Made by a program: the position numbers and the translations under genes. A model generated the notes under the pieces. That model saw only the letters and a program-made list of their open reading frames with translations, was not told where the DNA came from and did not search any database. A stretch of DNA of 64,000 nucleotides from Sorghum bicolor (Eukaryota > Streptophyta > Magnoliopsida > Poales > Poaceae): assembly GCF_000003195.3 (NCBI RefSeq), contig NC_012872.2, positions 4,774,001 through 4,838,000 on the forward strand. Direction: 5' to 3'. Below, in pieces: positions 35,400-46,980 of the stretch. How positions within the stretch are numbered: position 1 is the first letter of the stretch; each line of letters begins with the position of its first letter.

Positions 35400-37230
35400 T
35401 ACGTACTCTAACTAGCGCTATAGTGTGGGCGCGGGTGTGGCATGAGAAACAGCCGAGAGGAACAGTCGAAGAACACAGGGAACAGTGCGGTGGAACTGCA
35501 GGGGCGCCAACAGTGCCGGGCGAGGCCGACCCCCATCCGATGTGACCGCTACTTCGTGTATGTTTTCCCTGTCACTTGTCACCACCAGATCGGCTCCGCC
35601 CCCGCTATACTGATGAAAGTTGAACGAGCATGCACGCTGGCTTTGCCCATGCATGAGCAGTGCAGCGTGTACAAGCACAGCCGTAGCTGCTACGACCGAT
35701 CTAGGGCCACTGTAGCCCAACGTACGTATCTCTACAACTGCTTGCACGGTGTCAAAAGGTCATTGTACCTTACGTATAATTAAGGACCTGTCATGTCCAT
35801 ATACTCCCCCATCTACGTGCTACAATACACACGTACACATGTACTCCTAGTCCTAGCCGACCTACTCCCTGTGTGTTGTGCAGCGCCGGACAGTACCAGC
35901 TAGCAGTAGCCAGTAGCAGCCTTCCTTTCTGAATAGAAAAATTGAAAAGGAATACGAACGTGGGCTGGTGTTACAAGTTGGGCCGAAGGCGTTGGGCTGG
36001 AAGAAATGGGCCGAGTCGCTAAATGTTCAGACTACGGGGGTCTGTTGAAGGTTTTTCTTTTCATCAGGGCCGCCTGTTGAATAATAATTTTGTTAGTACA
36101 AGGGACAAGGCAGATAACAAAACAAGCTTTGAAGGTACATATATAATTCGAAGCACAGAGAATAACTACTGGGCCATTCACGCCATTTGTCAACGATTTT
36201 TTTATTTCTATTTTTTTTGCAGGAAAAAAATCCAGAACAAAAATTTGGAAAACTATATTGTTGTTGCTGATTGAATCGGCGAACAGGATGAATTGGTGGT
36301 ATTTCTCTTTCTCTGTCAGACCATCTTAAGAATATCATAATTTTTATATGTATGAACTTGAACAAAGATAAATTTTATATGAAAGTTGTAGAGGAAAAAA
36401 AGATTTACTATAACTTTGTAGTTTATGACCTTTTAATTTAATGACTTTTTGATACTTAAAAAAATTGATACATTTTTCAGATCTATATTTGTAGATCTAA
36501 ACATTATATTGATTATTTTGGCCTGAATATGGCTTCAACTAAAAATGTTGTGAACTGTAAGGTTGTAGATTTCATTGTTAATACAATTGTTATATAAATT
36601 TTATCTTTATATGTGACTACATGAAAAGGTTATAGTTTTTTGAAAATGTGCGATGTAAGGGTGTAAATAAATTGCCTCAATTTATGCACTCTCTAATGCA
36701 ACATATTTTATAAAAACCATACTATTTCAAAGAAATTGCATTAATATGGATTTGTTTTTGCCAAAAAAACGAATTAAAAAAATATAAAATAAAAAAATCC
36801 TGGCAATTCAATGAGCCAATCTCGGCCCAGCTGAGTTGGAACACCAACACCGGCCCACTTCGAAACTCAGCAGAGGTTTTGGTGTCCGGATTCATGGTGT
36901 CACTCATTGGTGGAAACGAGTGAAGGCTAGTAGGCTCCAAGATGGTGTATCTGAAACCAGGTGGTTTGGATAGAGGATCTAGGATGGGGAATTCCGATGA
37001 ACAGCGCATGCAAGAGCATGCGCAGCGGGGAAGGAAACGTGATTCAGAACGCTGGCAAACTAGAGTATTAGCTTTAGAATTGTTGGGTTCAGAGTTCAGA
37101 CAAGTCTGCTCTTTCTGCAGTAACACACAACTCACGCCTACTCAACCCATTCTTTGCAGGCGGATCCTCTAGTTGGGCCGGTGCTCTCTCTAGATCTCGG
37201 CCGTCGCGGCACAACAGCCTGCACCTGCGA
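35400..37230. other. Intergenic; contains an inverted copy of sequence at 28.9 kb
   Basis: The part at about 35640-35800 is an inverted, diverged copy of about 28895-29020 (see findings). The remainder is AT-rich with GGGCC-containing patches at 35960-36020 and 36820-36860. Open frames of 76-137 codons here show no recognisable domain and overlap on both strands. Confidence 0.45.
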
Positions 37231-37345
37231 CTGTGAATTCTTCAACGACTGACGACGTTCCTCCTTCGGAGTTGCTGCTGACAAACATACACGGAGGCGG
37301 TCGATCGGCAAGACTGCTCGGCAGGTCGATCGGCCGGCCGGGTCG

Positions 37346-37859
37346 TCAAGTCTCTCTCGGAGGCGGCGGCGGCGGCGGGACCAAGACGGCGGGGTGGGTG
37401 CCGATTGGAGGTGCTCCAGCCGGAGCAGGAGGTGGCGGCGTGCGGCTCAAGCCGGCCAGGCATCTCCGGCCGCCGCCGCACGGGGGCTCCTGCTTCGGCT
37501 GCTGGTCGCGCGTGGTTTTCTCGTCGTTGGCACCAACGCCTGCTACTGCCGCTGCCCTCACATCTGTAATCAAGCGGTTCACTTGTTTTATAAACCGTAT
37601 TTTTTTATCAGCCAGCTATATATTTTTTATGATAATTTAGTAAATAATATTTTTAACTATGACTTTTTATACTAACGAACACATTCTACGAGGATACAGT
37701 TAGTCACCGCACACCACTGACAAGCATGCAGCACGAATACGTACCATGTTGGACGACGCCGTAAGCTGCTGCTTCCAGCAGCGATGAGGCCACGAGGAGC
37801 AGCGCCAGCAGGAGAAGCGCGAGCGGAGACGGCGGCAACGACCTGCAGGGAGATGACAT
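37346..37859 (-). CDS. Small secreted proline-rich peptide precursor, copy A
   Basis: Two exons on the minus strand: 37859-37745 and 37539-37346, joined in phase 1 to 102 codons. Residues 1-31 form a signal peptide (MSSPCRSLPPSP then LALLLLALLLVASS). The mature part is charged, then GGGRRCLAGLSRTPPPPAPA, a PPIG motif, and a final run of seven prolines before RET. The shared motifs G-x-R-[RK]-x-L, PPPPAP and P-[IV]-G, the intron phase and the strand tie it to the copies near 47.1 and 52.5 kb. A TATA-like site lies about 105 bases upstream of the ATG. The acceptor (GTAGCAG/GCG) is the best in-frame choice but not the only AG. Likely an apoplastic signalling peptide or cell-wall protein; function and family name are unknown to me. 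The divergent exon-1 end (EAAAYGVVQH instead of SSEART) lowers confidence. Confidence 0.6.
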
Positions 37860-37962
37860 CTCCGTGAACGTACAATTAATGGCGATCAGCGAGTTTACTA
37901 GCAGTAGACTAGTAGAGTGACCATGCAAGAATACGATGGAAATTAAAGCTACTAAGCTAGGT

Positions 37963-37972
37963 GTATATATAG
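37963..37972 (-). promoter_or_regulatory. Candidate TATA box of peptide copy A
   Basis: The minus strand reads CTATATATAC about 105 bases upstream of the start codon of the peptide gene at 37859. Confidence 0.5.
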
Positions 37973-38090
37973 GGCCGGAACCTATATAGTATGCATGTAC
38001 GTGCAATACCGTACACTTGCTTATATGCTATGCCCTATATACTTACGGAAGGCCGAGAAAATTTATTTTACTACTGGGTAACGAGTAGTA

Positions 38091-38267
38091 GGCCTTGTTT
38101 AGTTGCGAAAACTTTTTAGATTTTGATATTATAGCAATTTTGTTTGTTTGTGACAATTATCAAATCATGGACTAATTATGATTAAAAAATTCGTCTCGTG
38201 ATTTATAGATAAAATGTGACGGGAAATCTTAAAATTTTTTAGTTTTTAGGATGAACTAAACAAGGCC
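38091..38267. mobile_element. Short Tourist-like MITE with GTA target duplication
   Basis: The ends GGCCTTGTTTAGTTGCG and ATGAACTAAACAAGGCC are flanked by GTA. At 177 bp it lacks about 65 bases of the usual interior. Confidence 0.85.
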
Positions 38268-39235
38268 GTAGTAGACTTTTGCAACTAGCCTGACACGAAA
38301 ATTTGTTCTGGCCGAGGTTGAGGTTTCGACTTTCTCGCCGACACGTACGCATGCATGTGATTGGTCTTGGATCTCGAGCGAGCAGCTGCGATTCATCGAG
38401 ATTGGCGGACGTACGTGCAGTGCGCAGACATACAGCTTGCGTGTGTATGTGATTCATCGAGATTCGACCTGTTGCCACGCAGCAAGCAAGTGCCCACTGG
38501 GACGTACGTACACAAGTAGGAGTGTACGTGTAGTCAACTACTAGTAGTATATCGTTAGTCAACCACACACTGCTGGGACGATCGCCGTAAACAAAACATT
38601 TGAAGGCAGTGTGCGGCAGGTTGGATTCAGTGTTTGACATCGCGTGCCACTTGACCGACTATCACTATTATTCTTTTATAATATCATAGATTCATAGTAA
38701 ACATATATCTGTTGTTATGGAAGAAAAACACTATTCGTACAAACATATGATTGCGCCATGTGTTTTAGTTTTGTTTTAGGATCATCAGGCTCCACAACAC
38801 TTAACTTGTATGAACATGAGAGAGAAACTAATCAAGGAAACACTTTGTATTACAATTCAATTCATTTTAGAGTCGGACTCTCCACCGTTCTTGACATGCT
38901 ATTGTAACTCATACAGCCACGAAAGATATTAGGTTCTTCGGTTCCCCATCAGACAATATTGTGAAGGATGGACAAAGAAACCTGAGTTTGTCTAATAGTA
39001 TTAGAAAGAGATACATAGATAAGAGCAACTCCAAGAATCTCGTACATATGTATTTCTATATAGGAATGTAGATTTTGGTAAAAAGAACTCTTACCAATAA
39101 CTCCTTAAACTAATCTACAAATATTCCTATTATCTGTTTTTGGTTTCTCACTCGCTAAAGATACAACTCTCCAAAGTGCAAAATGAGATATAGAAAAATT
39201 GTTGTGAGCTTTTAGCTTTCTACTTTTCAAAATTA

Positions 39236-39461
39236 GACCTTGTTCAGTTGGCAATTTTTTTGTTTCGGGTACTGTAGCACTTTCGTTTGTATTCGACAAT
39301 ATTGTCCATAGGCTCAAAAGATTCGTCTCGAAAACTATTGGTAAACTGTGTAATTAGTTTTTATTTTTATCTATATTTAATGCTCCATACATACGTCTAA
39401 AGATTCAATGTGATGGGGAATCTTAAAAATTTTTGGGTTCTTTTTGGAACTAAACAAGGCC
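39236..39461. mobile_element. Tourist-like MITE, GGCCTTGTTTAG family
   Basis: The left end is GACCTTGTTCAGTTGG and the right end GGAACTAAACAAGGCC. The interior AAAAGATTCGTCTCG and CATACGTCTAAAGATTC matches the family. Confidence 0.78.
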
Positions 39462-40521
39462 TAGAAATAGAGAGATATTTTATGTCTGTTTCAAGGGAAA
39501 CAAAGAGAGTATATAGATTTCTTATATAGTTGTTTCAGCTAAATAGATAAATTTTCTAAGAGCACGTAGCTCACAATAGTTTTTTTACAAATCATAGCTC
39601 AACCAAATAGATTATATTCTAGTCGTACTACCCCTCTCCTTAAATATAAATTTTATAATAAATTAAATCGAAAGGAATATCAATCTGAAATTAGAGTATA
39701 AAATACAGCTCTTAATTTCTCTGTAAATATAAATACTTGTATATATCAGGACAACAGGATATTAGTCGTTATAGCACGCATGTATATATCACTAGTATGG
39801 TTTGCATGAGCTTAATTAGCCAGGCTTTAAGCCAGCAGAATTCATACAAGGTTGCTTTGTTTGATTGCCGTATTTGTCCTCCTGGCTGAGCAGAACAATG
39901 TTGGTTGTCCGTATAATAAGAATATATGTCCACATAAGATAAACTGTGTAACCGTTTTTCTTTAAGCCTTAATGAGATATTAAAACACTAATATCACTTA
40001 ACGTATACTATTTATGCAGTAATTATATTGTTAGTTGGGAGCCACCACGTATCTAGCGAGCTAGGACCACGGGAAACAGATGAAACAAAGAAACAGTTTC
40101 TAGAGAGCTAGCTAAGATGATGAGGGAGGCCCTTTTTTTTTTTTTGCATCCCACGGAACATGGTCGAATCTTTGACGTCCAGTAGACCAAACAGTCGAAA
40201 ATTACATTTCGTGAGCTATCATTGGTGTATTCAATACTGTTATTGTAATTGCAAATGATATATTAAATTCCCAAATTAACATGAGCGCTAAGCTGGTGTG
40301 GTCGATGGGGCCTCTCGACTGTTGACATGGTTTTGTTACCCAATGGTATCGTTCTAGGAAAGTATGTGCTATGAAGAATGCGGCAAGAACAATGATGGAT
40401 AAATTTATTGAAACACAAGACCGGTATGTTAGCTTATCAAGAGAGGAACAGATAAATATTAAAATTGTGGCAATTTATATGATAGGCATACTAGTGACAC
40501 TATGGTAGGCGATAAATTCTA

Positions 40522-40663
40522 CTCCCTCCGTTCTAAATTTAAGTCACTTTGAATTTTTTTTGGTATATCTATTTTGCTATGCATAGATATAATATTATGT
40601 ATAAATGTATAGTAAAATGGATGAAATAAAAAAGTCACAGTAGTTTATAATTTAGAACAGGAG
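40522..40663. mobile_element. Stowaway MITE with TA target duplication
   Basis: CTCCCTCCGTTCTAAATTTA at the left and TTTAGAACAGGAG at the right form the inverted ends, flanked by TA on both sides; 142 bp. Confidence 0.85.
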
Positions 40664-40984
40664 TATTTAGGAAATGACGTACAATCGAAATGCACATTAT
40701 ATATACATAGCACACATTTTTTTATAAAAAAACTTTTATTTATTATATTTCAAGATCACTAAATTAAGTTAATATAATTATCTTGGAAGTACAATGATCT
40801 GAACACTTCCGCATGACACGCAACACATAAAGTTGGCATGCGCGCGCACACACGCTAGAAAGTAGCTAATCTAGAGACTAGATAGATCGCCACCCATGAC
40901 CCATATTATACTTATTTTATTTTAGATGAAAAAAACGGCTTATTATAGCCGTTTGGCGCTAATTGCAGACATAATCGATGAGCC

Positions 40985-41170
40985 TCGTAATGCCAGCTAG
41001 ATACGCACTTGCATTGGGTCGTCACGCGTCCGGCGGCGGCCGGTGGTGGCGACGAGGAGTCGGTTGATTGGGAGAGGGCTGATCGGAGTCGGAGGTGTGC
41101 CGGTCGGAGATGGAGGCGGCGGTGCCGCACGCAGGTCAGGAGCCTCCGTCCGCCGTACTGCAGCTGACAG
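40985..41170 (-). pseudogene. Broken second exon of the secreted peptide family, copy B
   Basis: On the minus strand CTGCAGTACGGCGGACGGAG aligns with the second exon of the copy at 52.5 kb and reads LQYGGRRLLT. In that frame the proline codons are lost; a shifted frame then reads APPPPPSPTGTPPTPIS, equivalent to the PPPPAP region of the intact copies, so a frameshift lies between them. No signal-peptide exon was found in the 250 bases upstream before the Pack-MULE begins at 41477, although introns of intact copies are only 102-205 bases. It is a remnant unless an unusual splice rescues it. Confidence 0.55.
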
Positions 41171-41476
41171 GTGCAGCTAGCTCCCCCAACTGCACGCAAG
41201 CGAGATCGTTGAGCGTACGGGAAACACATCAGAACAAATCAAATTGCATTGCATAGTAACATGTACGTGGATCGATCGAGAGCACATGCATGCATGCTGC
41301 ATGGCGCAAGCAAAGCCTGCACGCAGGCACCAGGCTGCGCACGCACCCATGTGTTTATTGAGCTTGTTCGCCGGTCAGTAAAGTTATGGTTAGAAAAAAA
41401 TATCATTGAGTGAGAGAAAAAGCATGACTTTTCTTAAGAGAAACCATCGTCGTCTTCGGAGACGAGACGAGGAGGA

Positions 41477-43389
41477 AGCTTTTTACCTAAAAGCCATTAT
41501 AAAAAATGGGTCAAACCTTTATGTCCCTAAAAAATTCGTTCGTACCTGTGTACCCAACTTCATCTTCGTCTATACCCGTACGCCATTCCGTCTCCATTGT
41601 GTTTGATTTCTATCGTTTGTAGCTCTAACATATGAGACCAGGTAGGGGAAATGTCCATCTTGCTCTCGCTTGCATGGCTGTTAGCAGAGAACCAGCACCG
41701 GCGCCGGCACAGACGGTGGAGAAGAAGCCGAGGGACCAGGCGCACCCATGTGGCACGGCGCCGGCGCCGGCGGCCGTCTCGGCGCGGAGCTCGGACGACG
41801 TTCGGAAGGCGCACACGTGGCACATCAAGCTGGGCCTCGACCGCTACCCGCGGCACGCGCGGCCGCTGCCCGCGGCGTGCGCGCTTTCGGGCTGGCCGGA
41901 TAGCTACACGTTCCCGTTCGTGCTCAAAGCATGCGCGCAGCTCGTGGCCTTGCAAGAAGGGAGGCAGGTGACAGCTTCAGCTCGCGCTCAACCAAGCAGT
42001 GTGCTCTTCTGCAACCGTTGACGCGGTTGCCGCTGGGAACGATGTGACATTTCTTCGTTTCCATTGTCAGTTGCAGGCACACATCGTGAGGCTCGGGTTC
42101 CAGCACGACGAGCACGTACGTGCAGAACAGCCTGATCAGCTTCTACGGCAAGTGCGGCGAGCCGGCGATGGCTCGTCTGGCGTTTGACCAGGTGGAGGCC
42201 GAGGAGCGGACGACGGCTTCCTGGAGCGCACTCCTCGCGGCGTACACGAAGGCCGGGCTGGGGCGAATGCCTCGACTCGTTCGGCGCCATGGTGCTCGAT
42301 GTGGGTGGAGGCCCGACGAGAGCTCCATGGTCAGCGCGCTCTCGGCGTGCGCGCACCTCGATGGCTCACAATACTTTGGGAATTTATATCTGTATTCTTC
42401 ATAAAAAGTTTTTTTTTCATTATGTTTTGTTTTTCTTAGGCTGCCTTTAAGTTGGAGTCGGAGTCGGAGATTTAAAGTGTTGGCTCTTACTGTAGGTTGC
42501 AGCTTCTATGCAAAAGGATGTTGATGGACATGTTCCAAGAGCTACCCAAATCTTCCGTCAAAGCTGATTTGCCTTCTGCATAATGTCACTTTACATGTAA
42601 TATTCTGCTGTGCCCCCAATTAATTGTCTTCTATTTCATCATTTATTCATTTATATACTGTTCTGGGGCTTTCGTAGGCGGATCCAGAAACAGATGAAGT
42701 GTATGCGCAAATGACTCTCCTGCTGAACGCATGCTGGATCCGCGGCGACCTGGATCTCACTGAGCGCGCCCTTGAGCTGATGCGCCTCGGCGCCGCCAAC
42801 GTCGGCGACTACGTCATCGTCGCGGACATGCACGCCAGGGCCAAGAACTGGGCCGCTGCCGCCGCGTTCCAGACAGAGGCGGTGGACCAGGGCCTCGCGC
42901 AGTCCCCGGGGTTCAGCGCCGTTGAGGTACGCGGCGAGCTGCACTGGTTCGTCTCGCAGGACATGTCGCACCCGAGGTCGCGCGACATCTACGAGATGCT
43001 CCACCAGATGGAGTGGCAGCGGCGGTTCAATGGCTACAAACCGGTGTGGCAGCGGAGCTGTGAGTTTGTAGTGAGGCTGCAACTAGTAAAAGATTTTTTT
43101 TTTTGCTACGGCCAAAATTGCAAAAGAAAGGGAGAAAAAGTTGCATGCATACATACGCCGGCACCGGTGCGGGTTCTCTGACAGCAGCCATGCAAGTGAG
43201 GGCAAGATGGACATTTTCTCTGTCTGGTCCCACATGTTAGAGCTACAAACGGTAGAAAACAAACAGAATTGAGACGGAATGGCCCACGGGTATAGACGAA
43301 GATGAAGTTGGTCACACAGGTACGAACGAACTTTTTAGGGGCGTAGAGGTTCGACGCATCTTTTATAATGGCTTTTAGGTAAAAAGCTC
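41477..43389. mobile_element. Pack-MULE with captured PPR gene fragments
   Basis: The terminal inverted repeats are about 230 bases: 41477-41708 and 43157-43389. Paired landmarks include AGCTTTTTACCTAAAAGCC, TTCGTTCGTACCTGTG, TTCATCTTCGTCTATACCCG and TTGCATGGCTG. The direct repeat ACGAGGAGGA flanks the unit at 41467-41476 and 43390-43399. Long TIRs with a 9-10 bp target duplication define Mutator-like elements, and no transposase is present inside. The interior is GC-rich and holds pieces of a pentatricopeptide-repeat gene. Gene capture by MULEs is well known in grasses. The exact end is uncertain by one or two bases. Confidence 0.88.
41782..43065 (+). pseudogene. PPR (pentatricopeptide repeat) gene fragments inside the Pack-MULE
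   Basis: Three pieces in order can be read. The first (about 41870-41967) gives SGWPDSYTFPFVLKACAQL and ends EGRQ. The second (42077-42370) gives AHIVRLGFQHDEH, then after a shift QNSLISFYGKCGEPAMARLA, then after further shifts WRPDESSMVSALSACAHLD. The third (42678-43065) gives TDEVYAQMTLLLNACWIRGD and the E-domain signature EVRGELHWFVSQDMSHPRSR followed by DIYEMLHQMEWQ. This order is typical of an organellar RNA-editing PPR protein with an E domain. Missing repeats and at least three frameshifts mean it cannot make the full protein. The parental gene should lie elsewhere in the genome. Confidence 0.85.
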
Positions 43390-43455
43390 ACGAGGAGGAG
43401 CACCACTAGGACCACTGCGAGAAGAGACGACGACGGTGACCTAGGAGGACTAAAC

Positions 43456-43526
43456 ATGTCTTCCGTCGCTACTCTACTACTAGTCTCTTTGTTATTGGTG
43501 TCAAATACTGTAAACCAAATCGAGCG
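43456..43526 (+). other. Signal-peptide-like exon, unassigned
   Basis: An ATG just outside the Pack-MULE opens MSSVATLLLVSLLLVSNTVN and then QIE before a strong donor CG/GTACGT at 43527. This resembles a first exon of a small secreted protein, but no matching second exon was found downstream, and the junction phase (2) differs from the minus-strand peptide family (1). It may be chance. Confidence 0.25.
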
Positions 43527-43889
43527 GTACGTTGTTAGATGTCGGCTAAGGGAGGGAGGAGCAACACACCATACTTATATAGGAAAGCCAAGGGATCGAT
43601 TAATGATGATGAATTGATGATTGGAGTTAGTATAGTAGATAGAATTCTCAATTGTTATGCTTCAATTCGAATCATCGAGACAGTTTACGGTTTGCATCCA
43701 AGCCAAGGTTTCGCGCGCCATCTGAATTTATATATTCGTATGCACGCACGTACGCACGTACGACTGGGAGCTTGAGCGCAGTTCGTGCCAACTTCTTGAG
43801 ATGCACGCTAACTACATACCGAGTGATTTTAACGTCAGATTCTACCTGTCTCCACGCACCTAGCGAGGCAAACTATTAAGTTGTAATAA

Positions 43890-45100
43890 TTCTTGAGATC
43901 CTTTTTTTAATTTCTTCACTCTTCTTCGTCTTCCACCAGAGAGTGTGCGCCTTTGGGTGATGGTAGCAAGTGGTAGCGGCAGGAGATGCGGCGGTGCTGA
44001 GCTACGGGAGGGCGATGAACGGCCGGGACGGATTGCCAGCCAGTCGATCTCAAGTCTAAATGTCTGAAACTCTGAAGTGTCTGATGAATGCAACGAAGAT
44101 TGTAGAAGAGGTTTCAAATACTTCATGACTTTACTTCTGTGTATCGTGCGGTATATGTGGAACGACCTTTAGGTATCCACACCTCCGACATTTCAGTCCC
44201 CTAAAATCTTGATGCATTTCAGGCGTCAAGTTGGGCAAGAGGGTTGTTGTTGCCGTTTTCCATTGCTGGCAACCTTAGAGGAAAGTCGTAGGTAGTAGGC
44301 TGACCGGACGGATCGAGGAGGTGGGCGCCGGGGCGAAGCAGTGAGATGGCAGCAGCACTGCCAGCCACGGGCAGAGTAGGAGGCCAAGAAAGAATGGGGA
44401 ATCATGGGGATGGCCCATGATATGGGGTTAGTGAGGCGAGGAGAGGTGGGGCAATGCGCCGAGCTGGACACTACGACCGGGACAGTGAGTACATGCAGAC
44501 GATTTGCTAAAATAAAACGACGTTATTGCTATAGACACGAGGAAGAAGAAAGGTAAGATCATAAATCCAACGCGTAGAGTAGGACTGTGGTTGGGCCAAG
44601 AAAGAACATGGAATCATGGGGATGGCCCACGACGCGGGGTTAGTGAGGCGAGGAGAGGTGGGGCAATGGGTCGAGCTAGACACTATGACTGAGACGGCGA
44701 GCACATGCAGATGATTTGCTAAAATAAAACGACGTTGTTGCTATAGACGCAAGGAAGAAGAAAGGGTGATGACCACAAGATCACAGACCCAACAAATAAA
44801 AAACATCAGCCCGAGTTTTGGAATGAAAACATACGTTTATCAGCAACTCCCTTATTTGCCTTGATTTCAAATACTCTTTATCACATTTTTTTCAAAAAAG
44901 TCAGAAAAAGATTTGTTGATCGATTTTATTAGAAGGATGGGAAAAGAGGTAAAGGTGCAAAAGAACAAGGAAAAACACAACCGACAAGAAAAAAAGACGG
45001 ATACAACATTCATTCACCACCCTGCCACCAATTAAACTGACTGACCCAATGATCTAATCCGAATAGAACACGTCAGCAGAACTCCTTCTAGTCCTCGTCC
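43890..45100. repeat. Intergenic with a 170-bp direct duplication
   Basis: The block from GCCAAGAAAGAA at 44383 to AGGAAGAAGAAAGG at about 44553 is repeated at 44595-44765, an offset of 212 bases, with scattered substitutions. Surrounding sequence shows no gene. Confidence 0.75.
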
Positions 45101-45599
45101 TGTAAAATATTTGGGGGGGAGGGGGTGCCAGCTTATATAGTTGGACTTCTTCCTTCTTCAAGAAGACACTAGCTCACCACTACAAGATTGTTTTATCTCA
45201 ACTCTCTGCTGCCCTGTCATCTAGGTTAGGCGACTCAGATGGCTCAGTCACTCCTTTCTCTAGCCTCCCACCACCATAGCCACTGTCCATGCCTCATCAC
45301 CACTAGAGCTATAATGACCGACGAGGAGCGTGGCATGCATCTCACGTTTTCCCTATCGTTTTCTCCTTCTACCAACATTCTTCTTCCATGAACTCCGCTT
45401 TTGCTCTAGCATAGTCAGCATGGTTCGTGCTCGGATGCATATGGGTTTGCCCACATACGCATGGGGACGGTCGGATGTGTGGGTTGAAAATGGTTTTTGA
45501 CTGCTCACTTGGGGCGATGCTTACTTCCCGGCTAGCGGCTTGGTAGCAACGCTAGTATATGGGTTATGTTTGCTCTCCAAGAAACCTTTGGTGGCTAGT

Positions 45600-45758
45600 T
45601 TTGTGGTGGGCTTTGCCGAGTGTTTTTTTTGACACTCGGCAAAGAAGCCTCTTTGCTGAGTATTTTTTTTGCCGTGTGTTTTTTTTGGCACTCGGGAAAA
45701 AAGCTCTTTGTCGAGTGTCCGAAAAAAACACTCGGCAAAGACCTGGATTCCGGTAGTG
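45600..45758. mobile_element. Right end of a CACTA (En/Spm) element
   Basis: The sequence ends GGATTCCGGTAGTG, the complement of CACTACCGGAATCC, a known type of CACTA terminus. The preceding 150 bases are packed with sub-terminal copies of CTTTGCCGAGTGT and its complement ACACTCGGCAAAG in alternating orientation. A matching left end was not found, so the element is truncated or the left boundary is hidden. Confidence 0.75.
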
Positions 45759-45759
45759 G

Positions 45760-46500
45760 CTTTTTTGGGGGGCAAATTGGTTTTGTTGTGCCACCGAGGT
45801 GTTTTAACTGTACTGATGCTTGGATTGATTGGCTTGGGGTTATTTTACGAGACAAAGTTATGTTAAGTTGTGAGTTGAGGCGGCCTGTCATTTTGTACTA
45901 ATCAATCTTTGCAATAGTGTCTATTGTTTGTAGAGAAATTTTTTATAGGCTAGCTATTCACCCCTTCTAGCTGTTTAGGTCCTTTCATTTCCTTTAATCA
46001 TACCTCTAATTCTCGGTGTTCTTGTTACCAAAATGATCTTCATCCTGATTTCTGCCTCCATGCTAGCCTTCCCATTGCCTTCGTATCCGCATCTAGGGAT
46101 CCCGACTTCTCTCCATCGTGGCCACCCAAAGGTCCCCAACCTATTGACTCAATATGCACCACCTCCACAATCGAGCGTCCATCATATGTGTTTGCTCTCA
46201 CTTTACCGATCCTCTTCACCATATTCTCATAGAGTTGGACCTCTTCATCCATGCCGACACCCCTACCTCTATGGCCACCTTGAGATATAGATAGTCATAT
46301 GAGCCACCCGGCATAACCCCAAAGAGCACATCTTGATCTTAACGGGTTAAGCATGGTATAACCTTGCATTGGGCTATGTCGAAGACGCCCATTGGCCTAG
46401 GGGTCAACTTAAGCATGACACATTATGCCATATTCTATGCTGAGCTTTGGCGCGATGAGCATGGCCTACTTTGTAGGCTGAGCCAGGCCGAGGCCCACTT
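45760..46500. other. Unassigned repeat-like DNA
   Basis: Non-coding text with short GC-richer frames and no recognisable gene. It lies between the CACTA end and a Stowaway fragment. Confidence 0.4.
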
Positions 46501-46508
46501 TACTACTA

Positions 46509-46748
46509 CTCCCTCTGTCTCTGAAAGCTGCAACTTATAGAATTGTCCTAAGTCAAACTTTTAAAACTTTGACCAAATTTATAAAAAAAAGCGCTAAGAT
46601 TTATAGTACCAAATTAATACCATTATAGATTTATCATTGAATATTATTTTCATAAGATACTCATTTTATGTCATAGATATTGATGTATTTTTTATAAAGT
46701 TGGTCAAAGTTAAACAAGTTTGACTAGCACAAAGAAAGGACGAAGGGG
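46509..46748. mobile_element. Stowaway-like MITE, right end eroded
   Basis: It begins TA/CTCCCTCTGTCTCTGAAAG. The interior TTTGACCAAATTTATAAAAA and the region near 46730 with GGACGAAGGG match Stowaway style, but the terminal GAG/TA is missing. Confidence 0.55.
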
Positions 46749-46979
46749 CCTGCGAATCTGCGATCGCTAGGATTTTGCTCACCTTTTTCGTTTTTTCACC
46801 CTCCGGAATTTTTCTTCTCTCACGTATATATGTCTCCCAAATCAACCAATTATCCAAGAAGGGAGCGACACCACACAGCTATCCATTACATTGACTTAAT
46901 TCATTCGCTCTGTGTGATGAGTCGTACATTGATATGTATATGCGCGGAAAAGGGTCTCAGATAACACTTCTATATGCAG

Positions 46980-46980
<1 letters not shown>

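Larger units (their letters stand above)
38270..40900. other. Intergenic, MITEs only
   Basis: Apart from the listed MITEs, this stretch is AT-rich and has no supported gene. The minus-strand 133-codon frame at 38239-38640 runs through a MITE end and has no domain. Confidence 0.5.

Noticed and set aside
41632..42021. Long open frame as a functional PPR gene
   Set aside because: It covers only one partial repeat, runs out of the inverted arm, and the downstream PPR pieces are in other frames.
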